A DNA stretch of 64,000 nt. Source: Streptomyces sp. MUM 178J. GTDB taxonomy: Bacteria > Actinomycetota > Actinomycetes > Streptomycetales > Streptomycetaceae. A model generated the notes under the pieces. The model saw only the letters and a program-made list of their open reading frames with translations. It ran no database searches and was not told the origin of the DNA. This document shows, piece after piece, positions 47,134 through 55,502 of the stretch (positions are counted from its first letter, which is position 1; every line of letters begins with the position of its first letter). The DNA is taken from positions 1 to 64,000 of the forward strand of contig NZ_JADWYQ010000034.1 of assembly GCF_022414575.1 (NCBI RefSeq), read 5' to 3'. The position numbers and the translations under genes are program-made.

Positions 47134-50004
47134 CTATGCGGGCACGATGTTGACCAGTTTCGGCGCCCGCACGATCACCTTGCGGATGCCCGCGCCACCC
47201 AGCGCCGCCACCACGGCCGGCTCCCCCAGGGCGCGCTTCTCCAGCTCCTCGTCGGAGACGGACGGCGAGACCTCCAGACGCGCCTTGATCTTGCCCTTGA
47301 TCTGCACCACGCAGGTCACGGTCTCGTCCACCACATAGGCCGGGTCGGCGACCGGGAAGTCCTGGTGCACGACCGAGCCGCTGTGGCCCAGCCGGTGCCA
47401 CAGCTCCTCCGCGATATGCGGGGCCAGCGGCGCGATCAGCAGCACCAGGCGCTCCGCGACGCTGCGGGGAACGGGGCCGCCGGCCTTCGTCAGATGGTTG
47501 TTCAGCTCAGTGATCTTGGCGATGGCGGTGTTGAAGCGCAGGCCTTCCATGTCCTGACCGACGCCGTCGATGGCCTTGTGCAGGGCGCGCAGCGTGTCCT
47601 CGTCCGGCTCGGCGTCGACGACGGTGACCTCGCCGGTCGCCTCGTCGACGACATTGCGCCACAGGCGCTGCAGCAGCCGGTACTGGCCGACGACGGCGCG
47701 CGTGTCCCAGGGGCGGGAGACGTCCAGCGGCCCCATGGCCATCTCGTACAGGCGCAGCGTGTCGGCGCCGTACTCCGCGCAGATCTCGTCCGGAGTGACC
47801 GCGTTCTTCAGGGATTTGCCCATCTTGCCCAGCTCGCGCTTGACGGGCTCGCCCTCGAGGAAGAACTTCCCGTCCCGCTCCTCGACTTCGGCGGCGGGCA
47901 CCGGGAAGCCGCGGCTGTTCCGGTACACATAGGCCTGGATCATGCCCTGGTTGAACAGCTTGTGGAAGGGTTCAGCCGAGGAGACATGCCCCAGGTCGTA
48001 CAGCACCTTCGACCAGAAGCGCGCGTACAGCAGATGCAGCACTGCGTGCTCCGCGCCGCCGACGTACAGGTCGACGCCGCCGTGCGGCGCCCCGTCGCGC
48101 GGCCCCATCCAGTAGCGCTCGATCTCGGGGTCGACCAGCTGGGAGTCGTTGTGCGGGTCCAGGTAGCGCAGCTCGTACCAGCACGAACCCGCCCAGTTGG
48201 GCATGGTGTTGGTCTCGCGGCGGTACCTTCGCGGACCGGCGCCGTCGCCCAGGTCCAGCTCGACGTCGACCCAGTCCTCGTTGCGGGACAGCGGGGTCTC
48301 GGGCTGGGTGTGGCGATCGTCGGGGTCGAAGGTGCGCGGCGCGTAGTCGTCCACCTCCGGCAGCTCCAGTGGCAGCATCGACTCGGGCAGCGCATGGGCG
48401 ACGCCGTCCTCGTCGTAGACGATGGGGAACGGCTCGCCCCAGTAGCGCTGACGGCTGAACAGCCAGTCGCGCAGCCGGAAGTTGACGGTGCCCTCGCCGA
48501 TGCCCTTGTTCTGCAGCCAGTCGGTGACGGCGGCCTTGGCCTCGGCGACGCCCAGGCCGTTCAGCGAGATCTCGGCGTTCGCCGAGTTGACGATCTTCGC
48601 CTCGTGCGAGACGAACGCGTCGTCCCAGGAAGCCGGGTCGGCGCCGCGGCCGTCCGAGGGCTCGACGACGCAGCGCATCGGCAGCTCGAAGGCGCGCGCG
48701 AAGGCGAAGTCGCGGATGTCGTGGGCCGGGACGGCCATGATCGCGCCGGTGCCGTAGCCCATCAGCACGTAGTCGGCGATGAAGACGGGGACGCGTTCGC
48801 CGCTGACGGGGTTGACGGCGTATGCGCCGGTGAAGACTCCGGTCTTGTCCTTGGCCTCGGCCTGGCGCTCGACGTCCGACTTCGCGGCGGCCTGCCTGCG
48901 GTAGGCGTCGACGGCCTCGGCGGGCGTGGCGTGGCCGCCGGTCCACACGTCGTGCGTGCCCGCGGGCCAGGCGTCCGGCACGAACTTCTCGACCAGGGGA
49001 TGTTCGGGGGCCAGCACCATGTACGTCGCCCCGAACAGGGTGTCCTGACGCGTGGTGAAGACCGTGATGTGCTCGCCGTCGATGGGGAAGTCGACGCGCG
49101 CGCCCTCGGAGCGGCCGATCCAATTGCGCTGCTGCAGCTTGATGGCGTCCGGCCAGTCCAGCGCGTCCAGGTCCTGCAGCAGCCGGTCCGCGTAGGCGGT
49201 GATGCGCATGTTCCACTGGCGCAGCTTGGCCTTGAAGACCGGGAAGTTGCCGCGCTCGGAGCGGCCGTCGGCGGTGACCTCCTCGTTGGCCAGCACGGTG
49301 CCCAGGCCGGGGCACCAGTTGACGGGCGCGTCGGAGGCGTAGGCCAGCCGGTACTCGCCCAGGACGTCGGAGCGCTCCACGGCGCTCAGCTCACTCCAGG
49401 CGCGGCCCCCGGGGACCGGGCGCCGTCCGCTCTCGAACTGCGCGACCAGTTCGGTGATCGGGCGGGCCGTCCCCGCGTCCTCGTCGTACCAGGAGTTGAA
49501 GATCTGTACGAAGATCCACTGGGTCCACTTGTAGTAGTCCGGGTCGATCGTCGCGAAGGAGCGGCGCTTGTCGTGGCCCAGACCCAGGCGGCGCAGCTGG
49601 GCCTTCATGTTGACGATGTTGGCCTCGGTGGACACCCGCGGGTGGGTGCCGGTCTGCACCGCATACTGCTCGGCCGGCAGGCCGAAGGCGTCGAAGCCCA
49701 GGGTGTGCAGGACGTTGTGACCGGTCATGCGCTGGTGGCGGGCGTAGACGTCGGTGGCGATATAGCCCAGCGGGTGCCCGACGTGCAGGCCGGCACCCGA
49801 GGGGTACGGGAACATGTCCATGACGAACTTCCTGGGCCGGGCGGTCAGCTCCCGGTCGCCCGCCAGGTCGCCGACGGGGTTCGGCGCCGCATAGGCGCCC
49901 TCGGCGTCCCAGACGTCCTGCCAGCGTGCCTCGATGCCGGCGGCCATGGCCGCCGTGTAACGATGCGGGGCCGCCGTCTCGGCAGCCGTGTTCGTCTCGC
50001 TCAT
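47134..50004 (-). CDS. leuS: Leucyl-tRNA synthetase
   Basis: 956 residues from ATG 50004. Class I signatures: HIGH-type [20 protein letters not shown] and KMSKS-type [19 protein letters not shown]1 editing domain lies between ([22 protein letters not shown]), and the C-terminal anticodon-binding part ends [15 protein letters not shown]. Charges tRNA-Leu. Upstream lies a 12-codon leader with Leu codons and an attenuator hairpin, so transcription likely responds to leucyl-tRNA level. Confidence 0.98.
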   Translation of the reverse strand: MSETNTAAETAAPHRYTAAMAAGIEARWQDVWDAEGAYAAPNPVGDLAGDRELTARPRKFVMDMFPYPSGAGLHVGHPLGYIATDVYARHQRMTGHNVLHTLGFDAFGLPAEQYAVQTGTHPRVSTEANIVNMKAQLRRLGLGHDKRRSFATIDPDYYKWTQWIFVQIFNSWYDEDAGTARPITELVAQFESGRRPVPGGRAWSELSAVERSDVLGEYRLAYASDAPVNWCPGLGTVLANEEVTADGRSERGNFPVFKAKLRQWNMRITAYADRLLQDLDALDWPDAIKLQQRNWIGRSEGARVDFPIDGEHITVFTTRQDTLFGATYMVLAPEHPLVEKFVPDAWPAGTHDVWTGGHATPAEAVDAYRRQAAAKSDVERQAEAKDKTGVFTGAYAVNPVSGERVPVFIADYVLMGYGTGAIMAVPAHDIRDFAFARAFELPMRCVVEPSDGRGADPASWDDAFVSHEAKIVNSANAEISLNGLGVAEAKAAVTDWLQNKGIGEGTVNFRLRDWLFSRQRYWGEPFPIVYDEDGVAHALPESMLPLELPEVDDYAPRTFDPDDRHTQPETPLSRNEDWVDVELDLGDGAGPRRYRRETNTMPNWAGSCWYELRYLDPHNDSQLVDPEIERYWMGPRDGAPHGGVDLYVGGAEHAVLHLLYARFWSKVLYDLGHVSSAEPFHKLFNQGMIQAYVYRNSRGFPVPAAEVEERDGKFFLEGEPVKRELGKMGKSLKNAVTPDEICAEYGADTLRLYEMAMGPLDVSRPWDTRAVVGQYRLLQRLWRNVVDEATGEVTVVDAEPDEDTLRALHKAIDGVGQDMEGLRFNTAIAKITELNNHLTKAGGPVPRSVAERLVLLIAPLAPHIAEELWHRLGHSGSVVHQDFPVADPAYVVDETVTCVVQIKGKIKARLEVSPSVSDEELEKRALGEPAVVAALGGAGIRKVIVRAPKLVNIVPA

Positions 50005-50062
50005 GATCCCTAAAGCTCCATCGATCGTCTCTGCCAGCCGGACCCGCACCCAAGCCGAGCCC

Positions 50063-50094
50063 ACAAACAAAAGGGCCCCTCGCACAGGAGGGGT
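50063..50094 (-). terminator. Attenuator terminator of leuS leader
   Basis: In the minus-strand transcript, CCCCTC and GAGGGG (50088-50093 and 50076-50081) form a stem with a 6-nt loop, directly followed by a T-rich run (TTTTGTTT, 50065-50072). This is one of the few classic U-tailed terminators in the window and lies between the leader ORF and leuS, so it is an attenuator rather than an end-of-gene signal. Confidence 0.8.
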
Positions 50095-50097
50095 CGC

Positions 50098-50155
50098 CGC
50101 GCTGATTCCGGCCGGATCTCTCGTCGATCTCTCATCGGCCGGGACTGATCAGCGC
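50098..50155 (-). promoter_or_regulatory. Leader hairpin overlapping the leuS leader ORF stop
   Basis: CGCGCTGAT (50098-50106) pairs with ATCAGCGCG (50147-50155), flanking a CCGGCCG/CGGCCGG pair inside. The structure contains the leader stop codon and lies just ahead of the attenuator. It is placed to act as the alternative fold that depends on ribosome position. Confidence 0.6.
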
Positions 50156-50187
50156 GGCTCGCTAAGCAGAAGGCGTACGGCACGCAT
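50149..50187 (-). CDS. leuS leader peptide (MRAVRLLLSEPR)
   Basis: 12-codon ORF with Leu codons CTT CTG CTT in a row; CTT is rare here. Ends 144 bp before leuS and runs into the hairpin at 50098-50155. Ribosome stalling at these codons under leucyl-tRNA shortage would be expected to favour read-through of the downstream terminator. Same logic as the leuA leader at 5578-5625. Confidence 0.75.
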   Translation of the reverse strand: MRAVRLLLSEPR

Positions 50188-50345
50188 GGCGTCAGGGTAC
50201 AGCACGGCGGCGCACGGACCCGGCGCAACGGTCCGCAACGGCCCGCACCCGCCCTGTGACCGGAGCTTACTCCGCGTAACACCCTGTTCCGGGGCAACCC
50301 CAGAGTCAGTTGCGGTCGCTTCCCGGTCTAAACCCGCAAACCTCG

Positions 50346-50357
50346 TACCAGCTGGTA
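50346..50357. promoter_or_regulatory. Palindrome upstream of the membrane redox gene
   Basis: TACCAGCTGGTA is a perfect 12-bp palindrome, 59 bp before the ATG at 50417. A -10-like TAGCAT lies at 50368-50373, which would place the palindrome over the -35 region, as for a repressor operator. No regulator gene is adjacent. Inference only. Confidence 0.35.
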
Positions 50358-50416
50358 TGCGGGGACCTAGCATGCGTCAGCGGGACCGCCTTTGCCGCAC
50401 CACTGGGAGGAGCCCC

Positions 50417-52066
50417 ATGAACCCTCAACGCATGCCGCGTCCGTCGCCCGAGTCGGGCCCGGGTCTGAGCCGCCGGGCGCAAGGAGGTGTGGTCGCCGGG
50501 GCGTTGGTGCTCCTGCCCCTCATCGCCGTCGTCGGAGGCGACGCCCTCCGGGCCGCGCTCGACTTCGCCTCCGGAGTGCTCTCCCTGGTCTCCCTAAGCG
50601 CCTCCGTGGCGTGGGGCCTGATCGCCACCGACCGGCTGCTGCTCTCCCCACGGCACCGTCTGCTCGCCCAGGCCGTGCACCGGACGACCGCGATCTCGTC
50701 GCTGGCCTTTCTGCTGCTGCATGTCACCGTGAAGGTGTCGCTGGGGCATGTCGCCCTGATCGGCGCGCTGATCCCCTTCAGCCTGGGTGTCACCAGCACC
50801 GAGGCCCTCATCGGCTTCGGCTCGCTGGCCGGACTGCTGATGGTCGTCGCCGGCACGACCGGCGCGCTGCGCAGTGCGCTGGCGGGCAATGTGCGGACGG
50901 CGGGCCGCTGGCGCCCCCTGCACATGCTGGCCTACCCGGCCTGGTGTTTCGCGCTGGTGCACGGCCTGTACACGGGTCGGCCCGCGGCCGGCTGGGTGGT
51001 GGCGATGTACTCCCTGGCCCTGCTGGGCGTCGCCGCCGTGGTGTCGCTGCGTCTGCTGCCCGCGCCGCTGAAGCGCACGATCGCCGCCCGGATCACGACC
51101 CTTACGGGCAGCGCCGACTCGCCGGCCGCCGAGGAGCAGTTCCGCCGCAATCTCAGCGCCTCGCCGCTGCCGGGGGCCTCGGGCCTGGCCGGCATGCCGG
51201 GTCCGGCGGCGGGCGGCGGCCGTGGGGACCGCACGGCGGGACGGCGGGACGGCATGTCCTCGCAGGGGGCCTTCGGGCGGTTCGAGCAGGAGATCAGGCG
51301 TGAGTCCCCCCTGGAGCAGACGCGTGTCCAGGCGCCGAGGATCGAGGCGCCGTCGCCGCAGCTGTACGAGGTGCCGCCGCCTGCCGAAGCCGGCCCTGAC
51401 GGCGCGGCCCCCGGGACCGGCCCCGGACCCGGCCGCGGGATCGCCGCCGCGTACCGCGCCGTCTCCCTGTCGGGAGACCGTGCGGACCACGGCGCGCCGC
51501 AGAGCGACGCACCGGGCGCCCCGCTGGCCGAGCGGGTGCCGATGACCGAGGAGTTGCCGATCGTGTCCGAGCCGGGGGCTGCCAAGTCCGGGCTGTGGCC
51601 CACTCCCTCGCCTCCGCCGCCGACGCCCGCCTCGCCCTCGTCGGCCGCCCAGGGAACCGCTTCCGCTTACGGAGCCTTCGGCGACCCCGGGGACTCCGTA
51701 GCCTCTGCCGCCGCCCCCGGAGGGCCCGCCTCGTACGAGACTCCCCCCACGCCCTCGTACGACACCCCGTACGGCGTCACGGCGCCGTACGGCGCGGCAG
51801 GCGGCTCTTCCGAGGCCGCGTACGGCGACAGCCCTTATGGCTCTTCGTACGCCCCCGGGGGCGGCGGACACGACGGCCCGTCCCCCTTCGACCCGTCCGG
51901 CTCCCCCTTCGTAGCCTCGTCCGACTCCCCGTTCAACGCCCCCTTGGATCCCGACCCCACCCCCCGACCCTCAGGCGTCTTCGATGAGACGGCGCCGCTG
52001 CCAGGGCCGCTCTTCCCGCCCCCGGCGGGGGAACCCTGGCACGCACCCGCAGGAGAACGACCGTGA
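50417..52066 (+). CDS. Ferric-reductase-like b-type membrane protein with long disordered tail
   Basis: 549 residues; ATG with GGGAGGAG upstream. About six transmembrane helices in residues 20-215. Two helices carry paired histidines at haem spacing: H88-x13-H102 (AVHRTTAISSLAFLLLHV) and H169-x12-H182 (LHMLAYPAWCFALVHG), the bis-haem b arrangement of ferric reductase/NOX-type transmembrane proteins. No flavin or NAD domain is present. Residues ~225-549 are low complexity, rich in Pro/Ser/Gly/Tyr (YGAAGGSSEAAYGDSPYGSS). The stop overlaps the next gene by GTGA, so it is translated with the NuoF-like protein, which likely supplies electrons. Acceptor outside or in the membrane unknown. Confidence 0.8.
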   Translation: MNPQRMPRPSPESGPGLSRRAQGGVVAGALVLLPLIAVVGGDALRAALDFASGVLSLVSLSASVAWGLIATDRLLLSPRHRLLAQAVHRTTAISSLAFLLLHVTVKVSLGHVALIGALIPFSLGVTSTEALIGFGSLAGLLMVVAGTTGALRSALAGNVRTAGRWRPLHMLAYPAWCFALVHGLYTGRPAAGWVVAMYSLALLGVAAVVSLRLLPAPLKRTIAARITTLTGSADSPAAEEQFRRNLSASPLPGASGLAGMPGPAAGGGRGDRTAGRRDGMSSQGAFGRFEQEIRRESPLEQTRVQAPRIEAPSPQLYEVPPPAEAGPDGAAPGTGPGPGRGIAAAYRAVSLSGDRADHGAPQSDAPGAPLAERVPMTEELPIVSEPGAAKSGLWPTPSPPPPTPASPSSAAQGTASAYGAFGDPGDSVASAAAPGGPASYETPPTPSYDTPYGVTAPYGAAGGSSEAAYGDSPYGSSYAPGGGGHDGPSPFDPSGSPFVASSDSPFNAPLDPDPTPRPSGVFDETAPLPGPLFPPPAGEPWHAPAGERP

Positions 52067-53652
52067 ACGCCCCCCTCCCCGACGTCCCCGAGGTCCGCGT
52101 CGTCGGCCTTCCCCAGCTGACCCAGGGGTTCGACCTCGTCGAACGCCTCGACCTCCAGATGCATCTGAAGGTGCACGGACCGTTGGAACCCGTGACCGGA
52201 GAGCGGCTGGCCCAGCTCGCCGAGGAGATCTCACTGCGCGGCCGCGGCGGCGCAGGCTTCCCCTTCGGGCAGAAGCTCCGTGCCGTCGCCAAGTCCTCCA
52301 TCCGGCGCGGGGTGCGGCCCGTCGTCGTGATCAACGGCAGCGAGGGCGAGCCCGCCTGCCGCAAGGACACGGTCCTGCTCAACCGTGCCCCCCATCTAAT
52401 CCTGGACGGGGCGCTGCTGGCCGCGGAGGCGCTCGGCGCACGCACCCTGGTCGTGGCGGTCACCCGCAACTCCACGGAGATCTCGATACGCGCCGCCCTG
52501 GCCGAGCGCGGGCTCACGGACCGCCGCGGCTCACAGCTGCGGGCCCGGGTGGTACGCACCCCCGAGCGCATGGTCTCCGGTGAGGCCTCCGCCGTCATCC
52601 GCGCCGTGGGCGGCGGGCCCGCGCTGCCGCCGGGGCGGCGGGAACGCGCCTCCGACTCGGGTGTGGGCGGCGCTCCCACGCTGCTGTCCAACGCCGAGAC
52701 GTTCGCCCAGCTCGCCGTCGCCGCCCGGATCGGGTCAAACCGCTACGGGCACACCGGACTGGACACCGAGCCCGGCACGGTCATGCTCACGCTCTCCGGG
52801 GCCGTGGCACGGCCGATGGTGATCGAGGCCCCCACGGGCGTGCCGCTGCGCTACATCCTCCAGCTGGCGGGCGCCCCGCCGCTGCCTCAGGGAGTGCTCA
52901 CCGGCGGCTACCACGGCAACTGGATCGACTCGGTCGCCGTCCAGGAGGCGGTCCTCTCACGGGAGTCCCTGGCGTCCGTCGGCGGCGCGCTGGGCGCGGG
53001 CGCGATCCTGCCCATCGGCCCGGAGACCTGCCCGCTGGGGGAGGCGCTGCGAGTGGCGAACTGGCTGGCCGCCGAGACCGCGGGCCAGTGCGGGCCGTGC
53101 CGCCTGGGCCTGCCGGCGGCAGCAGGCGGGCTGTCCGATGTCCTGAACGGCGGGGGCCCCGCGGCCCTCGAGGCGCTGCGCGAGGTCACCCAGGCCGTGA
53201 AGGGCCGCGGAGCGTGCAAACACCCGGACGGCTCCGCCCGGTTCTTCGCGTCGACGCTGTCGGCCTTCACGGACGACCTCGCCGCCCATGTCCTGGACGG
53301 CGGCTGCGGGCGGGAGACGACGGGTGTGCTGCCGCTTCCGGGGCCGGGCTACGAGGAGGCGGAGGAGTCCATTCCGAGCGGCGAGAAGCTGGCGGTGGAC
53401 TGGACGCTCTGCCAGGGACACGGGCTCTGCGCCGACATCGTGCCCGAGCTGATCAGGCTGGGCCCGGACGGGTATCCGGCGCTGGCGGACGCGGCGGTGC
53501 CGGTGCATCTGAGGGGGCGTGCGCAGCGAGCGGTGCGCCGTTGTCCCGCTCTGGCACTCCGTATCGAACAGGGCCCCGCTCCCACCCCGTCGAAGCGCCC
53601 GGAGCTGCCGCCCGGCGGCGGCCGGAAGGCCCTGGGCAGCGGCCGCAGTTGA
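52063..53652 (+). CDS. NuoF-like NADH/FMN subunit fused to a ferredoxin domain
   Basis: 529 residues; GTG start inside the previous stop. NADH/FMN site of complex I 51-kDa subunits: LRGRGGAGFPFGQKL (58-72) and INGSEGEPACRKD; SLBB segment at ~238-290. The cluster region reads ETAGQCGPCRLG with a later GRGACKHPDG: Cys343, Cys346 and Cys385 remain, but the first canonical cysteine (S-C-G-x-C) is Ala340. A C-terminal [3Fe-4S]-type ferredoxin (~445-502) has CQGHGLC (C450, H453, C456) and CP (C494). It should move electrons between NAD(H), flavin and ferredoxin, with the membrane protein as probable partner. Not part of a nuo operon here. Confidence 0.85.
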   Translation: MNAPLPDVPEVRVVGLPQLTQGFDLVERLDLQMHLKVHGPLEPVTGERLAQLAEEISLRGRGGAGFPFGQKLRAVAKSSIRRGVRPVVVINGSEGEPACRKDTVLLNRAPHLILDGALLAAEALGARTLVVAVTRNSTEISIRAALAERGLTDRRGSQLRARVVRTPERMVSGEASAVIRAVGGGPALPPGRRERASDSGVGGAPTLLSNAETFAQLAVAARIGSNRYGHTGLDTEPGTVMLTLSGAVARPMVIEAPTGVPLRYILQLAGAPPLPQGVLTGGYHGNWIDSVAVQEAVLSRESLASVGGALGAGAILPIGPETCPLGEALRVANWLAAETAGQCGPCRLGLPAAAGGLSDVLNGGGPAALEALREVTQAVKGRGACKHPDGSARFFASTLSAFTDDLAAHVLDGGCGRETTGVLPLPGPGYEEAEESIPSGEKLAVDWTLCQGHGLCADIVPELIRLGPDGYPALADAAVPVHLRGRAQRAVRRCPALALRIEQGPAPTPSKRPELPPGGGRKALGSGRS

Positions 53653-53749
53653 CCCGACGTCACAGCGGTCCGCCGTCACGGTGCTGCGACAGCAGCCTGT
53701 GACGGCGGGCCTGTGACGAATGCCGCGGAGCGACGACAGTGGCGGAACG

Positions 53750-53784
53750 CCGAGAGGGCCATCCGGATCGGATGGCCCTCTCGG
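53750..53784. terminator. Bidirectional terminator between the NuoF-like gene and tRNA-Ala
   Basis: Positions 53750-53764 (CCGAGAGGGCCATCC) are the reverse complement of 53770-53784 around a 5-nt loop. Converging transcripts (plus-strand redox operon, minus-strand tRNA) meet here. Confidence 0.85.
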
Positions 53785-53790
53785 CTTCTG

Positions 53791-53863
53791 TGGAGCTAAG
53801 GAGAATTGAACTCCTGACCTCCTGCATGCCATGCAGGCGCTCTACCAACTGAGCTATAGCCCC
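53791..53863 (-). tRNA. tRNA-Ala (GGC), copy 1
   Basis: 73 nt, 5' GGGGCTATAGCTCAG ... TAGCTCCA 3'. The anticodon arm CCTGC-ATGGCAT-GCAGG gives anticodon GGC; the T-arm contains GTTCAATTC. G3-U70 wobble, the AlaRS identity element, is present (GGGGCTA/TAGCTCC) and the discriminator is A73. CCA is not encoded. Identical to the copy at 54560-54632. Confidence 0.97.
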
Positions 53864-54020
53864 TTGCGCTGCGCCGACCGGCTCATCCGATGGAATCGGC
53901 CTGCCCGGCTTGGGGTTTCCCCCGCGGCGACATCGACAACATTACACGGTCACCCCAGTGCATCACCAAATCGTTTCCGTTCCGCACGGACAAGGTAGGG
54001 AATGTCCGGTTTTGCAGGTG

Positions 54021-54254
54021 CTACGCAGTGGCGAACGAGTAGAAGCGCTTGAGCGTGCAGTGCTCGTCCAGGAGACGCCCGTAGATGGGCTCCCCTTCGA
54101 GCTCCCGGTAGGTCTCGATGGGGTCACCCTTTATGATCAGCGCCCTGGCACACTCCTCGCACCAGTACTGGTACTCGGGGTTGACCGGGTCCATGTCCCG
54201 GACGATCGGCGTACCGCTGTCGCACCAGTCGCATTTCCGCCTGTGTGCACCCAT
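54021..54254 (-). CDS. Small zinc-ribbon protein (CxxC ... CxxC)
   Basis: 77 residues from ATG 54254 (ATG 54257 also possible). Two cysteine pairs, CDWC and CEEC, flank RDMDPVNPEYQYW: a small zinc-finger knuckle pair. The rest is hydrophilic with GDPIETYRELEGEPIYGRLLDEHC. A third Cys/His pair (EHC) is near the end. Function unknown. It starts directly after the stop of the next zinc-ribbon gene, so the two are one unit between the tRNA genes. Confidence 0.75.
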   Translation of the reverse strand: MGAHRRKCDWCDSGTPIVRDMDPVNPEYQYWCEECARALIIKGDPIETYRELEGEPIYGRLLDEHCTLKRFYSFATA

Positions 54255-54257
54255 CAT

Positions 54258-54422
54258 TCAGCTCCAGCTGTGGCCGCAGGCCGTGCACACGTAGGAAACC
54301 CCTCCGTTGTCACCGAGGACTTGGGCGACATGGTCGGAACCGCAGGACGGGCAGGTGAGGTGGGGCGGCGCCTGAGCCGCGGCAAGCAGGTCATCAGCCC
54401 CCTCGCTGCTGCTGGCGGACAT
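54258..54422 (-). CDS. Small zinc-ribbon protein (54 aa)
   Basis: 54 residues from ATG 54422 (MSASSSEGADDLL). C-terminal ribbon: LTCPSCGSDHVAQVLGDNGGVSYVCTACGHSWS, two CxxC knuckles 20 residues apart, like transcription-associated or rubredoxin-type ribbons. The longer open frame (to 54515) overlaps the terminator area of the second tRNA and is unlikely. Followed directly by the other zinc-ribbon gene. Confidence 0.75.
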   Translation of the reverse strand: MSASSSEGADDLLAAAQAPPHLTCPSCGSDHVAQVLGDNGGVSYVCTACGHSWS

Positions 54423-54525
54423 GGCGCTCAACCCTCCCGTTCTCGCCGGCGTCCCCTCCGGCCGTCTGATTCTGCCATGACCACGCAACGAGGTCAGCGG
54501 CGTTCGCGCACGCACTCAACGCGAA

Positions 54526-54551
54526 ATCCCGCCCTCACTGGAGGACGGGAT
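54526..54551 (-). terminator. Hairpin after tRNA-Ala copy 2
   Basis: ATCCCGCCCTC (54526-54536) pairs with GAGGACGGGAT (54541-54551) with one mismatch and a 4-nt loop, 8 bp past the tRNA 3' end. Confidence 0.7.
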
Positions 54552-54559
54552 CCGATCTG

Positions 54560-54632
54560 TGGAGCTAAGGAGAATTGAACTCCTGACCTCCTGCATGCCA
54601 TGCAGGCGCTCTACCAACTGAGCTATAGCCCC
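54560..54632 (-). tRNA. tRNA-Ala (GGC), copy 2
   Basis: All 73 nt are identical to copy 1, including anticodon GGC, G3-U70 and A73; no encoded CCA. Located 769 bp upstream of copy 1 in the direction of transcription, with its own hairpin terminator, so the two are probably separate transcripts with the zinc-ribbon genes between. Confidence 0.97.
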
Positions 54633-54771
54633 TTGTGTTCTTCGCGCTCCGCGCTGCGAACAAGAAGAACTTTAGCCGGTGACCTGCCGGAAAGTGAAAT
54701 CCGGGGTGCCGGGTCCCGTGCGCCGTGGTCGGCGGCGCCGGTGCGGGGGCCGCCGACCACCGTGCACGGGG

Positions 54772-55392
54772 TCAGTCGTCGTCTCCGAGGACCGGCTCGG
54801 GGAGCGTGCCGGCGTTGTGCTCGAGCAGCCGCCAGCCGCGCGCGCCCTCGCCCAGGACGGACCAGCTGCAGTTGGAGAGTCCACCGAGGCTCTCCCAGTG
54901 GCAGGCCTCCAAGCCGAGGAGCCGCCCGATGGTGGTGCGGATGGTGCCACCGTGGCTGACGACGACGAGGGTGCCGTCCCCGGGCAGCTTCTCCGCGTGG
55001 TGCAGCACGACCGGCGCAGCCCGGTCCGCGACCTCGGTCTCCAGCTCGCCGCCGCCGCGGCGTACGGGCTCGCCGCGCTTCCAGGCCGCGTACTGCTCGC
55101 CGTACCGGGCAACGATCTCGTCGTGCGTCAGCCCCTGCCATTCGCCCGCGTACGTCTCACGCAGGGCGGCGTCGTACGCGATGTCGAGGCCGGTGATCGC
55201 GGCCAGCTCGCCGGCGGTGGCCGCGGCCCTCCTGAGATCGGAGGCGACGATGGCGTCGGGCTTGAGCGAGGCCAGGAGACGGGCGGACCGGCGTGCCTGA
55301 GCGAGGCCGGTCACCGTCAGCTCGATGTCCGTGGAGCCCTGGAAGCGGCGCTCCAGGTTCCAGGACGTCTGACCGTGCCTCCACAGCACCAC
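54772..55392 (-). CDS. Histidine phosphatase family protein
   Basis: 206 residues from GTG 55392. Phosphoglycerate mutase-like RHG motif WRHGQTSWNLERRFQGSTD, then DLRRAAATAGELA, the catalytic Glu region LRETYAGEWQGLTHDEI, and SHGGTIRTTIGRLLG with the second His. Start uncertain: the frame stays open with G/C-rich third positions back to a CTG at 55506, which would overlap the rsfS stop (CTGA), adding a Gly/Ser/Pro/His-rich leader of 38 residues. Co-transcribed after rsfS. Confidence 0.9.
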   Translation of the reverse strand: MVLWRHGQTSWNLERRFQGSTDIELTVTGLAQARRSARLLASLKPDAIVASDLRRAAATAGELAAITGLDIAYDAALRETYAGEWQGLTHDEIVARYGEQYAAWKRGEPVRRGGGELETEVADRAAPVVLHHAEKLPGDGTLVVVSHGGTIRTTIGRLLGLEACHWESLGGLSNCSWSVLGEGARGWRLLEHNAGTLPEPVLGDDD

Positions 55393-55502
55393 GCGCCGGC
55401 CGCGGACGGGCCTGTGCGCCGCGTGCGCCGTGGAAGCGGACTCCCCGGGAGCACCGGACTCGCCAGGGGCGCCGGACTCGCCGGCGCCGTGGGCCGTGCC
55501 GT

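Noticed and set aside
47131..50013. 960-residue plus-strand frame over leuS
   Set aside because: Antisense of leuS; long open frames opposite genes are expected at this GC content.
50005..50187. T-box riboswitch ahead of leuS
   Set aside because: No T-box bulge sequence (TGGNACCGCG type) or specifier loop was found; the leader ORF plus attenuator explains the region better.
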